From Aphanomyces cochlioides (Eukaryota > Oomycota > Saprolegniomycetes > Saprolegniales > Verrucalvaceae): 64,000 nucleotides of DNA. The position numbers were made by a program, and so were the translations under genes. Shown here in pieces: positions 59,599 through 64,000 of the stretch (its first letter is position 1; each line of letters starts with the position of its first letter). The notes beneath the pieces are model-generated. The model made no database searches, was not told the origin of the DNA, and was given only the letters and a program-made list of their open reading frames with translations. The stretch is from contig JAHQRK010000025.1 in NCBI GenBank assembly GCA_019828595.1, forward strand, positions 1 to 64,000. Direction: 5' to 3'.

Positions 59599-60185
59599 TC
59601 AGATTTTCGAGAAGTTGTCTTCAATGTCGTGGTGGACAATGTCACAACCACTTGCTTTGGCAAATTCCCGAATCGTCTTCACAGTGGCCGCATTAAAAGC
59701 CTGGCTATATGTTTTCAAAATAATTCGCTTAGATTTCACCAAACGATTAGGATGTGCAAAACTTTCAATTAATACTGTCAAGTCATGTATGGTTATCCCG
59801 CTATCCATGAGATCAAATTCACAAATCGATTGATTCTCTTTGATTGCGACAATAGAGTCAATACCAGAGGAAATTGGTTAGCACAAAGGGCCAGTGTATG
59901 TAATGACCAATCCTGAATTGGCTGAATTATCGGGCTCCAACTTATTATCCCATCGATCGATAAATCTGCCAATTTCAAGCTCTTGATTGATGAATGCGGC
60001 AATTCTTGAAACAAACATCCCAAACCATCAATTTCAAGGAAGGCAAATAGATCATCTGCGTCTGGAATATAGACTGCGATCTTGACGATGATGTCCATCG
60101 ATTCCAGCAGGTGTGGTTGCGTCGAAAGCCTTGGGTTCGCCATCGTAATGTCAAGCTGAAAATTTTTCACAATGATGGGGATCAT
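59599..60185 (-). pseudogene. LRR-family member with internal deletion and one frameshift
   Basis: On the minus strand, from ATG at 60185 (or 60143, MANPRL), the frame contains the F-box-like start SMDIIVKIAVYIPDADDLFA. It then passes after FLE directly to IDGLGCLFQELPHSSIKSLK, which belongs near residue 330 of the family. About 290 residues are missing, yet the frame holds across the joint. Near 59860 a frameshift moves the reading to AIKENQSICEFDLMDSG, then LTVLIESFAHPNRLVKSKRI, ending at 59599. The C-terminus agrees with the intact copies. The in-frame deletion could come from recombination between short repeats. Confidence 0.65.
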
Positions 60186-60722
60186 CCGCTTATCGATCGA
60201 TATCCGTACAATTGACTTGTTATGTTAAAACTTATACACAATCTTCATGGGAAACTCACGACAATAATCTATCTCAATTCCCAATGTTGAATACGCAACT
60301 GCAGACAATGATAATTTATTTCCACTGTTAACGAAATAGTAATATTAAGCGCTGTTGATCGTATATTTAATGAACAAGGAGTTATGGCTGGCAAACGATA
60401 GCCTAGTCATGAATTTGTGATCTGCAAACAAAAACTAGGATTTAGAGCGCCACAAGAACTCCTTTCTCGAACTCAAAGTTTAAGTATTGTTCCATTGTCT
60501 AGCTAACAAAAAGATCATATTATTCAAGAGGACCAGCGACGTTATATGGACTGTAAAAAGCCGAAGCGTCTCATGATCAAATCCCTGGGAAGTTTTGATT
60601 GGTCAAAACAAATATTAAGTCATGGATTGGTTATAATTCATAGCGCCAATTAGAATTCAAGAAAAAGTGCTTGGCCAATCAAATGAGACCAAGATCGTTC
60701 ATCCTGAATTTCCTGCGCTGCC
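60186..60722. other. Upstream flank with clustered CCAAT words
   Basis: No gene. In the last 130 bases before the ATG at 60723, ATTGG or CCAAT occurs four times (TTGATTGGTC about 60597, GGATTGGTT about 60624, GCCAATTAG about 60646, GGCCAATCAAA about 60673). This is a possible CCAAT-box (NF-Y type) promoter; inference only. Confidence 0.4.
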
Positions 60723-62056
60723 ATGAAGAGGCCAAGACTGTCGTTGCCACAGGTCTTGACTATGCCAGTCGATGTCATACTCAAGATTGCGTTTTCCATT
60801 CCAAATGCTGCAGATTTCTTTGCATTTCTTGAATCTCTCCACCCGTACGGCGTTCTTGGGCCGTTGGAGCACTTGTATCAATTGAGCTTGACTCAGAGGC
60901 AGTCGGAGTTGTGGCCCAATTTAAAGATCGATTCGATGGCACTCAAGCAAGAACGCCGCGCTCATTATGAAATTATTGCCAAGTATTATCCAAAAGTCAT
61001 TATTGACGATATCCTGGACGTCCAGTGGGTCAAGAAGCTCGATATGCAAAAGATTGAATTGGTTCTCTACAACCAGTGTGTTGATATCGACGACTGGATC
61101 CCCTTGCCTGTTACGGAGTTTAGTTGGACATCCTTCTTTGATTTCACCAAGACTTGGACGCGTGTTCTGCCCCAATTCAATCAATTGACGACGTTGAAAG
61201 TATCTACAAGAGATGGCTATGTCTTCAACGAGGTGTGTGCATTTGCAGCAAAGAGTGAGAGGCTTATTCACCTTGAAATCAATTACGGTTTCGAACGTGT
61301 AACCTCGCTCGCCGCACGCAGCCTTATTGAATGGTTTCACCGTCCTGTTCAAGTCTTTTCGTTCGCTGGGCCGGGATGGAGCGGCATAGACGACAATGAC
61401 TTGAAGCAAGAATTTTATCCAGCCATGTTTAATTGCCCGACTCTGCAGACACTCAAGCTACACAGGTGTAATCTGAGCGACTTGAATCTGAGTCAATTGG
61501 ATTTTTCCATGAAATCCTTGCTTGTCCAACGCTGCAATGTTAATCGTCTTTCCTAAAATCGTTGGCCGAACGCTTGGAAACATCCAAAATATCCTATCTT
61601 GGTTTGCAAGGCTATACCTTGATGGATCAACAAAGTGGTGGTTTGTATCGTTTACTACAACTTCTTGTCGATGAAACACTTATTCTTGTCAGACGACATG
61701 ATCCAAAGTTCAGAGTTGACCCAGCTGGTCCCCTTGCTGGAACATTGTCGATTAGAATCATTGGCCTTTCGAGCACTTACCTTATCAAAAGCGGCAGTGA
61801 CCAGGTTTGCAAAGGCTATACAAAACAACCAGACGATTTGTGAATTAGATTTGGGAAGAAGTAAGATTTCTATGGATGAATTACGACTCTTGATGGAAAG
61901 TTTCACGGATTCCAGTCGATTGGTCAAGAAAAACGTATCAAAATTCATCCAACACAACACCGGATGAAACTGGGAGCTTGGAAACGATTGAAGAAGCTGA
62001 CGTGCGAACGTGGTGGTGAGCTTGTCGAAATTGAAGCATTCGAAGACTACTCGTAA
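60723..62056 (+). pseudogene. LRR-family member, full length with three frameshifts
   Basis: The frame starts MKRPRLSLPQVLTMPVDVIL, then NAADFFAFLESLHPYGVLGP. It continues cleanly for 277 codons to LLVQRCNVNRLS. A one-base shift at about 61551 (TTTCCTAAAATC) gives KSLAERLETSKISYLGLQGY. Another, near 61665, gives FLSDDMIQSSELTQLVPLLE and then NNQTICELDLG. A third, in an A5 run near 61930, gives CERGGELVEIEAFEDYS, ending at 62056. With all frames combined, the length and order match the ~447-residue family. All three shifts are single-base indels. This is a more divergent subfamily (MKR- start, shared with 63369). Whether it is dead or misread is undecided. Confidence 0.7.
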
Positions 62057-62058
62057 AT

Positions 62059-62274
62059 TCATGCAGCCATCAATTCATGGATGCTATTTTCAATGAACAG
62101 AAGAAAATGTGCAATTTCTCTTCTTCTTTCTTTAAGTACCTGTTGTTCCATACTTGAAACGCTAAGTGACTTTGAAATTTCGATGGGTATGCCTTTAGCC
62201 TGCACACACTGCCAAAAAAGTTGATCTAAATTAGCTTTCATTTCATTCTTGTTGTCAAGAAGTTCAGTGCACAT
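62059..62274 (-). CDS. Small hypothetical ORF, doubtful
   Basis: 71 codons, helix-rich (NEMKANLDQLFWQCVQAKG, then VLKERRREIAHFLLFIEN). It ends 3 bases from the stop of the convergent LRR-family pseudogene. No recognised domain and no other support; it could be a fragment of a longer dead gene. Confidence 0.2.
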   Translation of the reverse strand: MCTELLDNKNEMKANLDQLFWQCVQAKGIPIEISKSLSVSSMEQQVLKERRREIAHFLLFIENSIHELMAA

Positions 62275-63368
62275 ATATTAGTACACGTATCTATGTTTTA
62301 GACTAAGAATCAACATAATATTCTGTCGAGGCAAAAATTATGGAGAGCAAACGGCGCGTCTTTAAAGGGACAGAAAAACACTGGGCTCATCTCGGACGAT
62401 TCAATGTCCGCCAAAAATTCGTGGTGTACTTCGTGAAGATTTAGCTAGTGGTCACCAATTAATCACAAATATTTGAATATCGCAGTCATCTATTACAAAT
62501 ATGTTTTCAGTGACTGCCAAGAAATGCATTGTCTCCTGTGATTCTCGGTCATTAACAATACTCAGGTTCCTTGCTTAGCTGTAAGGACTGGAGGCAATGA
62601 CGAACTAAAAGCCAAAATGTAGAGCTCGAACAAGTGTACCTGCGCTCAAAGCGCTATACTTCAAGTTCACAACGAACATTTTTCGTTAAGTCGCGAATTG
62701 TATCGATATGGCAGTGAACAACCACGACGACAGCCGTATACTTGGTATGTTACACGTGCTTGAATATCATAGGCGAGCTAAAATAGGTAGCAGGTTCTAG
62801 GAAAAGTCAGTACCAAAAGAAGGAATACTACATATATACTGCCAAAATAGAGTTGGAATAGTTATAGTTGTGTTGCCTCACGTAAGACATTCTATCAAAA
62901 TCGATCATTTTCTCTGACCAACATGATGACTATAACAAAGCCCTCGAAGTTAGTTTGCTTTGTAATGCAGGCCTTATGTGTAGACGATATTCTTATTTTG
63001 GTGCCCCCTAGTCGTTTTCCTTTGGCGTAGTGATGACGAGTTTGTTCGTGGCATCTGCAACTATAACAAGTCATTTAGACAAATACAAGAAAACACCCTT
63101 ATTATCAGATAGTTCTTCTTGTTAATGCATGAACAGCACTCAGTAATTTCAGCTCCACGCAGATATTTCGAGCTGCTGTCACCATTTTTGAAAGCATGCA
63201 AAGCTCAAGCAACGACAACACAAGTATCCATTATGGACGACATTTCTTTGTTTTGCATAAATTATGAATAAGGTATATATATGCAGGATATTAGATTCAC
63301 ATATGTCAATAAGTTTTGTTTCATGCAATAGATAAATTGGAAAAAGCAAGATCGCCACCCAAGCTACG
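62275..63368. other. Non-coding gap, no gene seen
   Basis: AT-rich sequence without long frames or obvious repeats. Confidence 0.35.
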
Positions 63369-64000
63369 ATGAAGAGAATCAAACAGTCAAGTCCAGCCCG
63401 CTCGACTCTTCCTGTCGAAGTCTTAGTGAATATTGCGTTTGCCATTCCACACGAAGAAGATTCGTTGCTTTTCTTGAAGCTCTCCATCCGTTTAAGGTTC
63501 TCGGACCCCTTGAGCAAGTGTACAAGCTGGGTTTCACAAGACTCGGACTTGTGGCCATCATTGACGCTGGATTCGTCGATTCTGACATCACCAAGCCGTG
63601 CTATGTATGAAGATATTGTCGACTGGCTGAAACAATTGCAGATCGCAAAACTTGTGCTGACTCTCACAGATGAATAGCAAGTTGAGGACGACTGGACTAC
63701 GTTGCCCATTGTTGAACTCTCTCTGATATTCATGTATAACATATAAAGCGGTTGGACAAGATTCTTACATCAGCTACAGCTTCTACAGCATTTGATATCC
63801 TTGAAATTGAACACCTTAGACACAGATATCATTGACAGCGTGTCCGAATATGCAGCAAAAAGTAAAAGCTCGTCAAGCTTCAATTTTACCATAGCAGCGC
63901 TATGCCTTTGAGTGCACTGCACAATCAGATGGAGTGGACGAATCGCCAGTCTGTTAGAGTGTTTGCAGACAGTGGATTGGGATACTCAAGCGACCGCGAT
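63369..64000 (+). pseudogene. LRR-family member, frameshifted, right end off window
   Basis: Starts MKRIKQSSPARSTLPVEVLV with the F-box-like pattern, then NIAFAIPHEED. A shift near 63462 gives VAFLEALHPFKVLGPLEQVY and then KLGFT. A second shift near 63530 restores SDLWPSLTLDSSIL. The first frame meets a TAG at 63675-63677. Family-like reading continues (EDDWTTLPIVELSL, then LHQLQLLQHLISLKL and SVSEYAAKSKSSSSFNFT) to the window edge. These blocks match the 60723 copy in order (DDWIPLPVTEFSW, VCAFAAKSERLIHLEINYGF). At least two frameshifts and stops make it a pseudogene unless misread. The rest lies outside the window. Confidence 0.6.

Overview
The window looks like a transposon-rich, gene-poor stretch of an oomycete nuclear genome. 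I infer a Saprolegniales / Aphanomyces-like host from three things: very short GT-AG introns (40-41 nt) in the one clearly spliced gene, oomycete-style transposases (piggyBac, Tc1/mariner, Crypton and a WDETH-motif DDE family), and a lineage-style family of roughly 445-residue proteins with an F-box-like start and degenerate leucine-rich repeats. No database search was possible, so all family names rest on motifs and remembered family features.

Region by region. 1-2.3 kb: a decayed DDE transposon gene (minus strand, running off the left edge) and a doubtful Arg-rich ORF. 2.3-6.5 kb: tRNA-like SINE fragments and an apparently intact piggyBac element whose transposase gene has four exons (963 aa). 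6.5-7.4 kb: the 3' half of a Tc1/mariner transposase gene and one mariner terminus. 7.4-14.2 kb: mostly non-coding, with a tyrosine-recombinase fragment, a TA-flanked MITE, a DUF6818-like scrap and three broken copies of the LRR family. 14.2-16.45 kb: a Crypton element with a complete R-HxxR-H-Y tyrosine recombinase. 16.6-17.5 kb: an LRR-family N-terminal scrap abutting a mariner N-terminal scrap. 17.5-20.6 kb: a nest of AT-rich inverted-repeat elements. 20.9-30.8 kb: the core LRR-family cluster, made of two convergent inverted gene pairs plus fragments. Only two members of the window are intact (23777-25120 and 27722-29065, both minus strand). 30.67-58.31 kb: a single tandem array of 66 complete copies plus one partial copy of a nearly identical 416-bp unit. 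58.3-64 kb: more broken members of the same gene family.

The most striking feature is the array. It lies inside an LRR-family gene: the 5' part (29970-30767) precedes it and a recognisable 3' end (58895-59063) follows it. The first bases of the repeat unit are themselves a piece of that gene's LRR region. Each unit also carries a 152-bp inverted-repeat element, so the locus holds 66 near-identical hairpins. Together the window shows a birth-and-death gene family being duplicated in inverted pairs, truncated, internally deleted, invaded by transposons and in one case split by satellite expansion. Many breaks are single-base indels or single stops, so part of the decay could be sequencing error.
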